This document shows positions 45,577 to 55,154 of a DNA stretch of 64,000 nucleotides, piece by piece. Source of the DNA: Streptomyces sp. LaPpAH-108 (GTDB lineage: Bacteria > Actinomycetota > Actinomycetes > Streptomycetales > Streptomycetaceae); contig NZ_KB891988.1 in assembly GCF_000373625.1 (NCBI RefSeq), forward strand, positions 780,053 to 844,052. Direction: 5' to 3'. The notes beneath the pieces are model-generated. The model was not told the origin of the DNA. It saw only the letters and a program-made list of their open reading frames with translations, and did not search any database. Each line of letters opens with the position of its first letter. Positions within the stretch are counted from its first letter, which is position 1. The position numbers and the translations under genes are program-made.

Positions 45577-46245
45577 GTGACCGCACCGCTGACTCCCCCT
45601 CCGCCGCCGCACGAAGACTCCGCGCACCCGGTCCGGCAGGGACCGCCCGATGGTGAGCCGGCCGCGGAACGGTACGAACAGGACGGCCCCGGAATGAAGA
45701 CCGAAGTGCGGGAGGCCGCCGTGATCGCGGCGGTGGTGGCGCTGAGCGGGGTGCTGCTCGGTGTGCTGTGGTGGCAGCTGGCCCCGCAGGTGCCGCTCGT
45801 CGGCGACTCGGCGGACCACAGCTGGGTGGTGTACCTCAAGGACAGCGAGGGCGAGCAGGCGGTCGGGGTGGACGGCACGTTCACCCTGCTGGGCCTCGCC
45901 TTCGGTGTCCTCAGTGCGCTCGGGGTGTTCCTGGTGCGCAGGCGCGGGGGCGTGCCGCTCGCGGTGGGCCTCGGTGTGGGCGGGCTGCTGGCCTCGCTGC
46001 TGGCCTGGCGGCTCGGGGTGTGGCTCGGACCGGGGCAGGACGTCATCGCCCGCGCGAAGGCGGTGGGCGCCGGGGTCACCTTCGCGGCCCCGCTGCGGCT
46101 GGGGGCCAAGGGCGCCCTGCTGGCCTGGCCGTTCGCCGCGCTGCTCGTCCATCTGGGGCTGACGGCGCTCTTCGGGCCGCGCGATCCGGAGGAGCACGAG
46201 GACTTCGGCCGGCCGGGTGACTATGGGCCGCAGCAGCAGCAGTAG
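45577..46245 (+). CDS. DUF2567-like membrane protein
   Basis: 222 aa from the GTG at 45577. CACGAT ends 6 nt before the start, suggesting a leaderless message. A Pro-rich N-terminus (about 1-40) is followed by four hydrophobic segments (about 46-66, 104-124, 130-150 and 180-200). WQLAPQVPLV and DGTFTLLGLAFGVLSALG resemble DUF2567 proteins of actinobacteria. Function unknown. It ends before a bidirectional terminator and converges with ybaK. Confidence 0.68.
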   Translation: MTAPLTPPPPPHEDSAHPVRQGPPDGEPAAERYEQDGPGMKTEVREAAVIAAVVALSGVLLGVLWWQLAPQVPLVGDSADHSWVVYLKDSEGEQAVGVDGTFTLLGLAFGVLSALGVFLVRRRGGVPLAVGLGVGGLLASLLAWRLGVWLGPGQDVIARAKAVGAGVTFAAPLRLGAKGALLAWPFAALLVHLGLTALFGPRDPEEHEDFGRPGDYGPQQQQ

Positions 46246-46283
46246 GGCAAAGCCGCCGCAGCGGTAGGGCGGAAGCGCGTACC

Positions 46284-46307
46284 GAGGGCCCCGGAGCCGG
46301 GGCCCTC
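46284..46307. terminator. Bidirectional terminator hairpin
   Basis: GAGGGCCCCG (46284-46293) and CGGGGCCCTC (46298-46307) form a perfect 10-bp stem with a GAGC loop, between the convergent DUF2567-like gene and the YbaK gene. No U-run on either strand. Confidence 0.75.
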
Positions 46308-46318
46308 TCGCATGTCCG

Positions 46319-46819
46319 CTAAGCGCGGGCGATCGGCGCCAGCACCGCCGAGGTCAGCTCGGCCAGCGCGGTGGGCGCGAGTTCCACCTCCAGGCCCCGG
46401 CGCCCCGCCGAGACACAGATCGTGGCGTGGTCCTTCGCCGAGGCGTCCAGGACCGTGGGCAGCCGCTTGCGCTGGCCCAGCGGGGAGATGCCGCCCCGGA
46501 CATAGCCGGTCGTGCGCTCCGCGAGGGCGGGGTCGGCCATCGCGGCCCGCTTGCCGCCCACCGCCGACGCCAGCGCCTTGAGATCGAGGGAGCCGGAGAC
46601 GGGGACCACGGCCACCGTCAGCGCGCCGTCCACCTCGGCCACCAGCGTCTTGAAGACGCGCTCGGGGGAGACGCCCATCGCCTCGGCCGCCTCCTCGCCG
46701 TAGGAGGGGTGGGCGGGGTCGTGCTCGTAGGCGTGGACCGTGTGGTCGACGCCCGCCGAGGTGAGCGCCACCGTCGCCGGAGTGCCGCCGGACTGCTGCT
46801 TCTTGGACTTCTTCGCCAT
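46319..46819 (-). CDS. ybaK: YbaK-type Cys-tRNA(Pro)/Cys-tRNA(Cys) deacylase
   Basis: 166 aa, ATG at 46819. Trans-editing enzyme that hydrolyses mischarged Cys-tRNA(Pro). The family signature TTGYVRGGISPLGQRKRLP (about 105-123) is visible, and FKTLVAE (near 57) carries the key Lys. A basic N-terminus KKSKKQQ is present. Gap of 23 nt to the LON-domain gene upstream, so the two may be cotranscribed. Confidence 0.9.
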   Translation of the reverse strand: MAKKSKKQQSGGTPATVALTSAGVDHTVHAYEHDPAHPSYGEEAAEAMGVSPERVFKTLVAEVDGALTVAVVPVSGSLDLKALASAVGGKRAAMADPALAERTTGYVRGGISPLGQRKRLPTVLDASAKDHATICVSAGRRGLEVELAPTALAELTSAVLAPIARA

Positions 46820-46842
46820 CGGGGGTTCGGCCTCGGTTCGGG

Positions 46843-47580
46843 TCAGTTCAGGCTGGTGCGCGCCCGGGTCAGTTCGAACGCGGGCAGCGACGGCAGGCTA
46901 CGGATGATGGCGGTCTCCGAGCGAAGGAGTTTCAGCTCGTCCCGCAGCCGGGAGGCGGTGTCGGGCGCCTGGAGGAGCCGCTGCTTGGTCGGGGTGTCCA
47001 GGACCATGGCCGCCGCGACCAGATAGGAGGCCACATTGGGGTCGTCCGGCAGCTCGGCATCCGCCAGGGAGTGCTCGGCGGCGCCCGCCAGCCGCTTCTG
47101 GTAGCGCAGGAAGGAGTCGAGGACGCCCTCCGCGAGCGCGCCCGCCTCGTCGCCGGGCTCCTCCGTCAGCTCCTCGACCTCGGCCGTCAGGAAGGCGCCC
47201 GAGGAGTCCACCGACAGCAGCCGCACCCGCCGGGTGCCGGTCGCCAGCACCTCGAAGGTGCCGTTCTCCCGCTCCCGCACGGTCGCCGCGTCCGCCACAC
47301 AGCCGATCCGGTGCACCGCCTTGAGGGGCTCGGGGCCGAAGCCCGCGGCCGGGCCCTGGTCGGGCAGCGCGGTCGGGTCCGGCATCCCCGGGAGGCTCGG
47401 CGCCACCTCGTGGCCGTCCCGGATGGCCGCGACGACGAACCGGCGCGGCTCCTCCTCCGGGGTCTTCAGCAGCTCGCGCATCATGGCGCGATACCGCTCC
47501 TCGAAGACGGTCAGCGGCAGCACGAGACCCGGGAACAGCACCGTGTTCAGCGGGAAGAGGGGCAGGCGGGCGATGGTCAC
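46843..47580 (-). CDS. LON substrate-binding domain protein
   Basis: 245 aa from GTG at 47580. It starts TIARLPLFPLNTVLFPGLVL, the opening of the Lon N-terminal (PUA-like) domain, and contains EERYRAMMREL. No AAA+ or protease domain follows, so it is a stand-alone domain protein, a widespread actinobacterial type with unknown role. Second half is helical (about 150-245). Lies 11 nt after the next gene upstream. Confidence 0.85.
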   Translation of the reverse strand: MTIARLPLFPLNTVLFPGLVLPLTVFEERYRAMMRELLKTPEEEPRRFVVAAIRDGHEVAPSLPGMPDPTALPDQGPAAGFGPEPLKAVHRIGCVADAATVRERENGTFEVLATGTRRVRLLSVDSSGAFLTAEVEELTEEPGDEAGALAEGVLDSFLRYQKRLAGAAEHSLADAELPDDPNVASYLVAAAMVLDTPTKQRLLQAPDTASRLRDELKLLRSETAIIRSLPSLPAFELTRARTSLN

Positions 47581-47591
47581 GACGCCCCAGC

Positions 47592-48644
47592 CTAATGGTC
47601 ATGGCCGCCGCCGGACCCCTGCCGCCCGCCGTCAGGGCGCCGGGGTGTCGGGATCAGCCCCGCGAGTGCGGTGCCCCGGCCCCCGGAGAGCAGCGCCGCG
47701 CGCACCCGCAGGAAGTGGCCGAGAGGGTCGTCGGAGACCAGGGTCCAGGGGAACGAGGTGGCGTACGGGCCGATCAGGGCGGCCTGGTCGCGGGCCTCGT
47801 CCCAGCGCTCCAGGCGCAGCAGCACGTAGAGCAGCTTGTTGCGGACCTCGGCGGGCCACGGATCGGCCGCCGGGAAGCGCCCGGAGAGGTCCGCCGCGCG
47901 GTCGGCGGCCCCGTCCAGGCGGGACCGCGCCACCTCGGGGCCGCACAGGTCCGTGAGATAGCCGAAGGCGGCCCGCGCGGGCAGCGCCTGTACGAGCGAG
48001 TCGGCGGGCGCGTCCTGCGCCGCCCGCTCGGCGAAGTCGAAGCACTCGCGGTGCGAGCCGTGCCAGAAGGTGCCCAGATAGCGCAGCGCGGCCACATGAC
48101 AGCCGTAGTGGTGCGGGGCCCGGCGTACGGCCGCCTCCCACAGCTCCTCGAAGTAGCGGTGTCCGGCCTTCGAGCCGCGCGCGTGATCCAGGGCGATCCG
48201 CCAGGGCACCGGGTCGCGGTCGTCGGCGCGGGCGGCGGCCGTGATCAGCGGGCTCACCGCGCGCAGCAGCTCGGCCCGGGCGGGGGAGGGCCAGACGCGG
48301 TCCACCGCCAGCTGGGCCGACACGAGCAGCGCGCCGGGGTCGTCCGGGGCGGCCGTACGCCAGGCGTCGAACCACTCGGGGCGCGCGTGGGCGAAGGCGG
48401 CCAGGCGCCGCGCGTAGCCGTCCCGGTCCTCCCAGCGGGCCGCCGCGCGGGTGGCGGCGAGCAGGGCGGCGGCGGGTTCGTACGCACCGCGCGCGGCGGC
48501 GACGAGCACGGGGGAGAGGCGGTCGTCCGGCGCGTCGAGGACGGCGTCGTCGGCGGCCGGGGTGGGGTCGGCCAGGCGCGCGGCGCGTCGTGTCTTCCGG
48601 GTGGGGCGGAGGAACGCGGGCAGTGGAACCATGGTGTCGACCAT
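47592..48644 (-). CDS. Unrecognised helical-repeat protein
   Basis: 350 aa from the ATG at 48644; an ATG at 48632 is also possible. The sequence is Ala/Arg/Leu-rich with repeated helix pairs (AARGAYEPAAALLAATRAAA, ARPEWFDAWRTAAPDDPGAL, RALPARAAFGYL-like units), suggestive of a TPR-like alpha solenoid. No catalytic motif or membrane segment. I do not recognise the family. It precedes the LON-domain gene and may form an operon with it. Confidence 0.6.
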   Translation of the reverse strand: MVDTMVPLPAFLRPTRKTRRAARLADPTPAADDAVLDAPDDRLSPVLVAAARGAYEPAAALLAATRAAARWEDRDGYARRLAAFAHARPEWFDAWRTAAPDDPGALLVSAQLAVDRVWPSPARAELLRAVSPLITAAARADDRDPVPWRIALDHARGSKAGHRYFEELWEAAVRRAPHHYGCHVAALRYLGTFWHGSHRECFDFAERAAQDAPADSLVQALPARAAFGYLTDLCGPEVARSRLDGAADRAADLSGRFPAADPWPAEVRNKLLYVLLRLERWDEARDQAALIGPYATSFPWTLVSDDPLGHFLRVRAALLSGGRGTALAGLIPTPRRPDGGRQGSGGGHDH

Positions 48645-48769
48645 TGAAAGTCCGCAGGTCGCGGCTGCGCCAGAGGGTTGGGGCAAGTCGTGGAAGGTTG
48701 TATCACGTAAGGTCAAGAGCCGGTAAAAAGGTGACTTCTGCGGTCTTGTCGGGAGCCCGCTGAAATGTC

Positions 48770-48809
48770 GGCTCCCCTCGGCTCCCCTCGGCTCCCCTCG
48801 GCTTCCCGC
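48770..48809. repeat. 10-bp tandem repeat
   Basis: GGCTCCCCTC occurs three times in a row at 48770-48799, followed by a degenerate copy, GGCTTCCCGC. It lies in the gap between two minus-strand genes, 126 bp upstream of the ATG at 48644. Probably slippage-derived. Confidence 0.8.
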
Positions 48810-48842
48810 GCCGCGCCGCACCCGCCCCCGCCGTCCCGTCGC

Positions 48843-50420
48843 TCACCCCCGTCTCAGCAGCCTCGTCGCTCCCGCCGCCACCGCCGTCGCCAGCACCCAG
48901 CCGAGCAGGATCAGCGCCGCCACCAGCCACGGCCAGGCCCCGCGCAGCCGCCACTGGCCCGCCATGCCCAGGTCCACCACCGGCAGCAGCAGATCCAGGG
49001 TGAACAGCGCCGGGCTCCAGGCGGGATGCGTGTCCGGGTCCGTCGGATGATGCCCCGCGTGCCGGAACGCCAGCGTGCCCGCCGCCCACAGCACCGCCAT
49101 CCACACCGCCGCGCGCCCCGGCCGGTAGCCGTACGCCACCGCCCAGTCCTGCGCGTACCCCCATAGCTTGGCCGCCAGCGGCAGCGTCTCGCGGCGTCGG
49201 CGCTGCTTGGCGAGCAGCACCTCGCGGGCGTCCTCGTCCTCCCCGGCCGCCCGCAGCACGGCCGCAAGCCGCTCGTACGGCTCCGGGTGGTACTCGGCGG
49301 TCGCCGCCGCCACCCAGTCCAGGCGCCGGGTCAGCGGGAACGGCCCCCTCGGCACCAGGTTCTCGTACGCGAAGCCGCCCATCTGGAGGTTGCCCGGCTC
49401 CGGCCAGCTGCCCGCGTGGTCCACCAGGTTCACGATCCGGGCACCGGAGAGCACCACCCGCCCGCGCGGCGGACGGTCCCCGAGGAAGCGCAGCTCGGGC
49501 GTCTGCACCCGGCGCAGCGACACCTCCTGGTCGTCGCCGAGCACGAACCGGGCCCGCTCCAGGTCCACCGCGTCCCCGAACCGCCCGTCGTCCAGGCGCA
49601 CCCCGCCCCGGCACTCGAAGGGCCGCACCCGTGTCCCGCGCGCGGGCGTGGTCCCGCTCAGCAGCGGGCTGCCCACCCCGGCCGGGGTCATGTACAGCGT
49701 GCGGCCCACGGTGAGCTGCGGGGCGTTCAGCGCGCGCCGCGCGTACGGGTTGACCAGCCGGGCCCCGCGCAGGCTCAGCGACACCCCGACCGTCGCACCG
49801 CGCAGGCTCAGCTCGCCGTACGACTCCAGCATCTCGGCCTGGAGGTCCTGGCCCACGCTCATGCCGTCCCCGGCGAGGGAGCGTCCGCTGCGGTCCCGGT
49901 GCGCGACCGCCTGGTTGAGCAGCAGATCGGTGCCGATCTGGGCGTCGGTCAGCCGCACGCCCTCACGGAAGCGGCAGCGCGGCAGATGGAGATCGCCCTC
50001 GGTGTGCACCCGGGCCGCCTCCAGACGCGGCACCGCGCAGTCCACCAGGCGCAGCGTCGTGAAGTGCGCCTCCGGCATCCGGACCTCGTCGTCGAACCGG
50101 CAGCCGCGCAGCTCCACGTACGGCGTCACGGTGCCGCCCGCCACCTCCAGCGTGCCGGTGATCCGCACCCCGCTCAGCTTCAGCGCGGAGACCCGGCCCG
50201 CGAGCGCGGGCGGCCCGTCCAGCAGCAGCCAGGACACGATCCGCGCCCGCACACTGCGTCCAGGCCCCCACAGATAGTCGCCGTGCGGATCGTCCACGGC
50301 GGCGTCCCCGCAGGTCAGGTCGTACGTACTGCCGTCGCGGAACGCCTGCCACATGCCCGCCTCGGCGGGCGTCAGGTCCTCCGGCGGGCCCCCGGTGCCC
50401 TGTCCGGACCCATCGGTCAC
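48843..50420 (-). CDS. Beta-helix-like membrane protein of unknown function
   Basis: 525 aa from the GTG at 50420, chosen for the GAAGAGGGGG just upstream; other GTGs at 50447 and 50492 are possible. Residues about 65-380 carry degenerate repeats such as LSGVRITGTLEVAGGTV, VELRGCRFDDEVRM and LSLRGATVGVSLSLRGARL, which look like rungs of a right-handed beta-helix (pentapeptide-like). The C-terminus has two membrane segments (about 437-455 and 500-522). Could be a sensor or scaffold at the inner membrane face. Unnamed family. Divergent from hisD. Confidence 0.65.
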   Translation of the reverse strand: MTDGSGQGTGGPPEDLTPAEAGMWQAFRDGSTYDLTCGDAAVDDPHGDYLWGPGRSVRARIVSWLLLDGPPALAGRVSALKLSGVRITGTLEVAGGTVTPYVELRGCRFDDEVRMPEAHFTTLRLVDCAVPRLEAARVHTEGDLHLPRCRFREGVRLTDAQIGTDLLLNQAVAHRDRSGRSLAGDGMSVGQDLQAEMLESYGELSLRGATVGVSLSLRGARLVNPYARRALNAPQLTVGRTLYMTPAGVGSPLLSGTTPARGTRVRPFECRGGVRLDDGRFGDAVDLERARFVLGDDQEVSLRRVQTPELRFLGDRPPRGRVVLSGARIVNLVDHAGSWPEPGNLQMGGFAYENLVPRGPFPLTRRLDWVAAATAEYHPEPYERLAAVLRAAGEDEDAREVLLAKQRRRRETLPLAAKLWGYAQDWAVAYGYRPGRAAVWMAVLWAAGTLAFRHAGHHPTDPDTHPAWSPALFTLDLLLPVVDLGMAGQWRLRGAWPWLVAALILLGWVLATAVAAGATRLLRRG

Positions 50421-50539
50421 AGCGGCCCCCTCTTCGTCCTCGGCCACCCGTACGCCGCTGATGCCCGCCCGGTGACCTCCGCAACACACCACGTGACGAC
50501 GTTCCGGCCACGCTCTGTACCCCCGGTTGTCCCACGAGT

Positions 50540-50558
50540 CGTATCAGCCACTGATACG
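50540..50558. promoter_or_regulatory. Perfect palindrome upstream of hisD
   Basis: CGTATCAG-CCA-CTGATACG has perfect 8-bp arms around a 3-nt centre. It ends about 40 bp before the hisD start, at or just upstream of a -35 region. It has the size and symmetry of a repressor operator; the protein that binds it is unknown. Confidence 0.55.
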
Positions 50559-50598
50559 CGCGGACGGCCCGCTGCGGCGGTCTGAGAGAATTGGGACT

Positions 50599-51924
50599 GT
50601 GATCTCCCGAATCGATCTGCGCGGCGACGCCCTCCCCGAGGGCCCCGCCCTGCGCGACCTGCTGCCCCGAGCCGACTTCGACGTCTCGGCCGCCCTGGAG
50701 AAGGTGCGTCCGATCTGCGAGGCCGTGCATCATCGTGGCGACGCGGCACTGATCGACTTCGCGGAGAGGTTCGACGGAGTACGGCTGGAATCCGTCCGTG
50801 TCCCGGCCCAGGCGCTCACCGACGCGCTCGACGCCCTCGACCCGGCCGTGCGCGCCGCGCTGGAGGAGTCCATCCGCCGCGCCCGCCTGGTCCACCGCGC
50901 CCAGCGCCGCACCGACCACACCACCCAGGTCGTGCCCGGCGGCACCGTGACCGAGAAGTGGGTGCCCGTCGACCGGGTCGGGCTCTACGCGCCCGGCGGC
51001 CGCTCGGTCTACCCCTCCTCCGTGATCATGAACGTGGTGCCCGCGCAGGAGGCCGGGGTCGAGTCCATCGCGCTCGCCTCCCCGGCGCAGGCCGCGTTCG
51101 GCGGCCTCCCGCACCCGACGATCCTCGCCGCCTGCGCCCTGCTCGGCGTGGACGAGGTATACGCGGCCGGTGGCGCCACCGCCGTCGCGATGTTCGCCTA
51201 CGGCACCGAGTCCTGCCCGCCCGCCACCATGGTCACCGGCCCCGGCAACATCTGGGTCGCCGCCGCCAAGCGCTTCTTCACCGGCCGGATCGGCATCGAC
51301 GCCGAGGCGGGCCCGACCGAGATCGCGGTTCTCGCCGACGAGACGGCCGACCCGGTGCACGTCGCCTCCGACCTGATCAGCCAGGCCGAGCACGACCCGC
51401 TGGCCGCCGCCGTCCTCGTCACCGACTCGGTGGAGCTGGCCGACGCGGTCGAGGCCGAGCTGAAGACCCAGGTCGCCGCCACCAAGCACATCGACGACCG
51501 GATCGTCCCCGCGCTGAACGGGCAGCAGTCCGCGATCGTCCTCGTGGACGGCGTGGAGGAGGGCCTGCGGGTGGTCGACGCGTACGGCGCCGAGCACCTG
51601 GAGATCCAGACCCGCGACGCCGCCGCCGTCGCCGACCGCGTGCGCAACGCGGGCGCCGTCTTCATCGGCCCCTGGGCCCCGGTCTCCCTCGGGGACTACG
51701 CGGCCGGGTCCAACCACGTGCTGCCCACCGGCGGTTGCGCCTGCCACTCCTCGGGCCTGTCCGTGCAGTCCTTCCTGCGCGGCATCCACATCGTGGACTA
51801 CACGAAGGACGCCCTGGCCGAGGTCGCCCACCACGTGGTGACGCTCGCGGAGGCCGAGGACCTGCCCGCGCACGGCGCGGCGGTCAAGGCGAGGTTCGGC
51901 TGGAAGGTACCGGAGACCAAGTGA
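50599..51924 (+). CDS. hisD: Histidinol dehydrogenase HisD
   Basis: 441 aa from GTG at 50599. GAGAAT ends 7 nt upstream and no Shine-Dalgarno sequence is present, which suggests a leaderless message. Oxidises L-histidinol to L-histidine with NAD and zinc, the last step of histidine synthesis. [41 protein letters not shown] and the zinc-related [10 protein letters not shown] are all present. First gene of the his operon, overlapping hisC by 4 nt. Confidence 0.96.
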   Translation: MISRIDLRGDALPEGPALRDLLPRADFDVSAALEKVRPICEAVHHRGDAALIDFAERFDGVRLESVRVPAQALTDALDALDPAVRAALEESIRRARLVHRAQRRTDHTTQVVPGGTVTEKWVPVDRVGLYAPGGRSVYPSSVIMNVVPAQEAGVESIALASPAQAAFGGLPHPTILAACALLGVDEVYAAGGATAVAMFAYGTESCPPATMVTGPGNIWVAAAKRFFTGRIGIDAEAGPTEIAVLADETADPVHVASDLISQAEHDPLAAAVLVTDSVELADAVEAELKTQVAATKHIDDRIVPALNGQQSAIVLVDGVEEGLRVVDAYGAEHLEIQTRDAAAVADRVRNAGAVFIGPWAPVSLGDYAAGSNHVLPTGGCACHSSGLSVQSFLRGIHIVDYTKDALAEVAHHVVTLAEAEDLPAHGAAVKARFGWKVPETK

Positions 51925-53027
51925 CCGGCATCGACGATCTCCCCGTCCGGGACGAGCTGCGCGGCAAGTCCCCCTACGGTGCGCCCCAGTTGGACGTCCC
52001 CGTCCGGCTGAACACCAACGAGAACCCCTACCCCCTGCCCGAACCGCTCGTCGAGCGGATCGCGGAGCGGGTGCGCGAGGCCGCCCGGAACCTGAACCGC
52101 TACCCCGACCGGGACGCGGTCCAGCTGCGCACCGAACTGGCCAAGTACCTCACCAAGACCGGGCATCACGACCTCGGCGTCGAGAACGTCTGGGCGGCCA
52201 ACGGCTCCAACGAGGTCATCCAGCAGCTCCTCCAGACCTTCGGCGGGCCCGGCCGCACCGCGATCGGCTTCGAGCCGTCGTACTCCATGCACGCGCTCAT
52301 CGCGCGCGGCACCGGCACCGGGTGGATCTCCGGGCCGCGCGGCGAGGACTTCACCATCGACCTCGCGGCGGCCGAGCGCGCCATCGCCGAGCACAAGCCC
52401 GACGTCGTGTTCATCACCACCCCCAACAACCCCACGGGCAACGCCGTTCCGCCCGAGACGGTCCTCGCGCTGTACGAGGCCGCGCAGGCGGCGAAGCCGT
52501 CCATGGTGGTCGTGGACGAGGCGTACATCGAGTTCAGCCACGGCGACTCGCTGCTGCCGCTCCTCGAAGGCCGCCCGAACCTGGTGATCTCGCGGACCAT
52601 GTCCAAGGCGTTCGGCGCCGCCGGGCTGCGCCTCGGCTATCTCGCCGCCGACCCGGCCGTGGTGGACGCCGTCCAGCTGGTCCGGCTGCCGTACCACCTG
52701 TCGGCCGTCACCCAGGCGACCGCGCTCGCCGCCCTGGAACACACCGACACCCTGCTCGGCTATGTCGAGCAGCTGAAGACCGAGCGGGACCGCCTGGTCA
52801 CCGAACTGCGCGCCATCGGTTACGACGTGACCGAGTCCGACGCCAACTTCGTGCAGTTCGGCCGCTTCACGGACACCCAGGCCGCCTGGCGCCGCATCCT
52901 CGACTACGGCGTCCTCGTCCGGGACAACGGCGTCCCCGGACGGCTGCGGGTGTCGGCCGGCACCCCCGAAGAGAACGACGCGTTCCTCGACGCGGTACGC
53001 GAGCTGAAGAAGGAGCTAGACGCATGA
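51921..53027 (+). CDS. hisC: Histidinol-phosphate aminotransferase HisC
   Basis: 368 aa; the GTG at 51921 overlaps the hisD stop. PLP enzyme converting imidazole acetol phosphate to histidinol phosphate. Start region with [19 protein letters not shown] lysine in [17 protein letters not shown] (about residue 227), and [14 protein letters not shown] for cofactor contacts, as expected for class I/II aminotransferases of the HisC branch. Its stop overlaps hisB. Confidence 0.95.
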   Translation: MTGIDDLPVRDELRGKSPYGAPQLDVPVRLNTNENPYPLPEPLVERIAERVREAARNLNRYPDRDAVQLRTELAKYLTKTGHHDLGVENVWAANGSNEVIQQLLQTFGGPGRTAIGFEPSYSMHALIARGTGTGWISGPRGEDFTIDLAAAERAIAEHKPDVVFITTPNNPTGNAVPPETVLALYEAAQAAKPSMVVVDEAYIEFSHGDSLLPLLEGRPNLVISRTMSKAFGAAGLRLGYLAADPAVVDAVQLVRLPYHLSAVTQATALAALEHTDTLLGYVEQLKTERDRLVTELRAIGYDVTESDANFVQFGRFTDTQAAWRRILDYGVLVRDNGVPGRLRVSAGTPEENDAFLDAVRELKKELDA

Positions 53028-53617
53028 GCCGGACAGGCCGCGTGCAGCGCACCACCAAGGAGACCTCGGTCCTCGTCGAGATCGACCTCGACGGCACCGG
53101 CAAGACCGACATCGCCACCGGCGTCGGCTTCTACGACCACATGCTCGACCAGCTCGGCCGCCACGGTCTGTTCGACCTCACCGTGAAGACCGACGGCGAC
53201 CTGCACATCGACACCCACCACACCATCGAGGACACCGCCCTCGCGCTCGGCGCCGCCTTCAAGCAGGCGCTCGGCGACAAGGTGGGCATCTACCGCTTCG
53301 GCAACTGCACGGTCCCGCTGGACGAATCCCTCGCCCAGGTCACCGTCGACCTCTCGGGCCGCCCCTACCTCGTGCACACCGAGCCCGAGAAGATGGCCCC
53401 GATGATCGGCGAGTACGACACGACGATGACCCGGCACATCCTGGAGTCCTTCGTCGCCCAGGCGCAGATCGCGCTGCACGTGCACGTGCCGTACGGGCGC
53501 AACGCACACCACATCGTGGAGTGCCAGTTCAAGGCCCTGGCCCGCGCCCTGCGCTACGCCAGCGAGCGCGACCCGCGCGCGGCCGGCATCCTCCCCTCCA
53601 CGAAGGGCGCGCTGTAA
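53024..53617 (+). CDS. hisB: Imidazoleglycerol-phosphate dehydratase HisB
   Basis: 197 aa from the ATG at 53024. Mono-functional dehydratase (no phosphatase domain). The two manganese-binding HHxxE repeats are visible: [14 protein letters not shown] and [26 protein letters not shown] is also family-typical. It overlaps hisC by 4 nt and is separated from a small membrane protein gene by 4 nt. Confidence 0.97.
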   Translation: MSRTGRVQRTTKETSVLVEIDLDGTGKTDIATGVGFYDHMLDQLGRHGLFDLTVKTDGDLHIDTHHTIEDTALALGAAFKQALGDKVGIYRFGNCTVPLDESLAQVTVDLSGRPYLVHTEPEKMAPMIGEYDTTMTRHILESFVAQAQIALHVHVPYGRNAHHIVECQFKALARALRYASERDPRAAGILPSTKGAL

Positions 53618-53621
53618 CCCC

Positions 53622-53786
53622 ATGACCGGACTGTCCACCCTGCTGATCGTCGTCGGCCTCTTCCTGGTCGGCGGCATCATCTCCTTCGTCAAGCAGAAGA
53701 TGCCGACCAGCCTGATCGTGCTGGTCTCCATCGGCGCGGCCATGTGCCTGGTCGCGGGCGTCATGCGGCTGGGGGTGTGGAGTTGA
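53622..53786 (+). CDS. 54-aa membrane protein inside the his operon
   Basis: ATG at 53622, just after hisB; stop at 53784-53786 overlaps the hisH start by 10 nt. Two hydrophobic segments (about 4-20 and 30-48) flank [10 protein letters not shown]. No family is recognised. Tight coupling on both sides argues that it is translated. A role in histidine metabolism is not evident; it may be an inserted passenger. Confidence 0.75.
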   Translation: MTGLSTLLIVVGLFLVGGIISFVKQKMPTSLIVLVSIGAAMCLVAGVMRLGVWS

Positions 53787-54424
53787 GCGACCCGAAGAAG
53801 GTCGTGGTCTTCGACTACGGCTTCGGCAACGTCCGCTCCGCCGAGCGCGCGCTGGCCCGCGTCGGCGCCGACGTCGAGATCACCCGTGACTTCGACCGGG
53901 CGATGAACGCCGACGGCCTGCTCGTGCCGGGCGTCGGCGCGTTCGCCGCCTGCATGGAGGGCCTGCGCGCGGCCCGCGGCGACTGGGTGATCGACCGCCG
54001 TCTGGCCGGTGGCCGCCCGGTGCTCGGCATCTGCGTCGGCATGCAGATCCTGTTCGCCCGGGGCATCGAGCACGGCGTCGAGACCGAGGGCCTGGACGAG
54101 TGGCCCGGCACGGTCGGCCCGCTCAAGGCCGACGTCGTCCCGCACATGGGCTGGAACACCGTCGACGCCCCCGCCGACTCGCGGCTCTTCGCGGGCCTCG
54201 ACCCGGCGGACCGCTTCTACTTCGTGCACTCCTACGCCGTGCAGGACTGGGAGTTCGAGCAGCTCAACGCGGCCATGACCCCGCCCGCGGTGACCTGGTC
54301 GACCTACGGCGGCCCGTTCGTGGCCGCCGTGGAGAACGGCGCGCTCGCCGCCACCCAGTTCCACCCCGAGAAGTCCGGCGACGCCGGTGCCCAGCTCCTC
54401 ACCAACTGGATCGGAACCCTCTAA
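53777..54424 (+). CDS. hisH: Imidazole glycerol phosphate synthase glutaminase subunit HisH
   Basis: 215 aa from the GTG at 53777 ([10 protein letters not shown]); a TTG at 53783 would remove two residues. Class I glutamine amidotransferase that feeds ammonia to HisF. The catalytic Cys is in [10 protein letters not shown] (about 83) and the His-Glu pair in [12 protein letters not shown] (about 194-196), with [12 protein letters not shown] also present. Its partner gene hisF lies two genes downstream. Confidence 0.95.
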   Translation: MELSDPKKVVVFDYGFGNVRSAERALARVGADVEITRDFDRAMNADGLLVPGVGAFAACMEGLRAARGDWVIDRRLAGGRPVLGICVGMQILFARGIEHGVETEGLDEWPGTVGPLKADVVPHMGWNTVDAPADSRLFAGLDPADRFYFVHSYAVQDWEFEQLNAAMTPPAVTWSTYGGPFVAAVENGALAATQFHPEKSGDAGAQLLTNWIGTL

Positions 54425-54428
54425 GACC

Positions 54429-55154
54429 ATGGCCAAGCTCGAACTGCTCCCCGCCGTCGACGTCCGCGACGGCCAGGCCGTACGCCTCGTGCACGGCGAG
54501 TCCGGCACCGAGACCTCCTACGGCTCTCCGCTGGAGGCCGCCCTCGCCTGGCAGCGCGCGGGTGCGGAGTGGCTGCATCTGGTCGACCTGGACGCCGCGT
54601 TCGGCACCGGGGACAACCGGGCCCTGATCGCCGAGGTCGCGCAGGCCATGGACATCAAGGTGGAGCTGTCCGGCGGCATCCGCGACGACGACACCCTCGC
54701 CGCCGCCCTCGCCACCGGCTGCACCCGCGTCAACCTCGGCACCGCCGCCCTGGAGACCCCCGAGTGGGTCGCCAAGGTCATCGCCGAGCACGGCGACAAG
54801 ATCGCGGTGGGCCTGGACGTGCGCGGCACCACCCTGCGCGGCCGGGGCTGGACCCGCGACGGCGGCGACCTCTACGAGACGCTCGCCCGCCTGGACAAGG
54901 AGGGCTGCGCCCGCTACGTCGTCACCGACATCGCCAAGGACGGCACCCTCCAGGGCCCCAACCTGGAGCTGCTGAGGAACGTCTGCGCGGCCACCGACCG
55001 CCCGGTCGTCGCCTCCGGCGGCGTCTCCTCGCTGGACGACCTGCGCGCCATCGCGGACCTCGTGCCGCTCGGCGTCGAGGGCTCCATCGTGGGCAAGGCG
55101 CTGTACGCCAAGGCCTTCACCCTGGAAGAGGCTCTGGCGGCGGTGGCCCGGTGA
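54429..55154 (+). CDS. priA: Phosphoribosyl isomerase A PriA (HisA/TrpF)
   Basis: 241 aa from ATG at 54429, 4 nt after hisH. TIM-barrel isomerase for ProFAR in histidine synthesis; the Streptomyces homologue also isomerises phosphoribosyl anthranilate for tryptophan. Catalytic aspartates appear in [13 protein letters not shown] (D11) and [15 protein letters not shown] (about D130). [13 protein letters not shown] and [14 protein letters not shown] are phosphate-binding motifs. No trpF is present in the window, which agrees with a dual role but does not prove it. Confidence 0.93.
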   Translation: MAKLELLPAVDVRDGQAVRLVHGESGTETSYGSPLEAALAWQRAGAEWLHLVDLDAAFGTGDNRALIAEVAQAMDIKVELSGGIRDDDTLAAALATGCTRVNLGTAALETPEWVAKVIAEHGDKIAVGLDVRGTTLRGRGWTRDGGDLYETLARLDKEGCARYVVTDIAKDGTLQGPNLELLRNVCAATDRPVVASGGVSSLDDLRAIADLVPLGVEGSIVGKALYAKAFTLEEALAAVAR

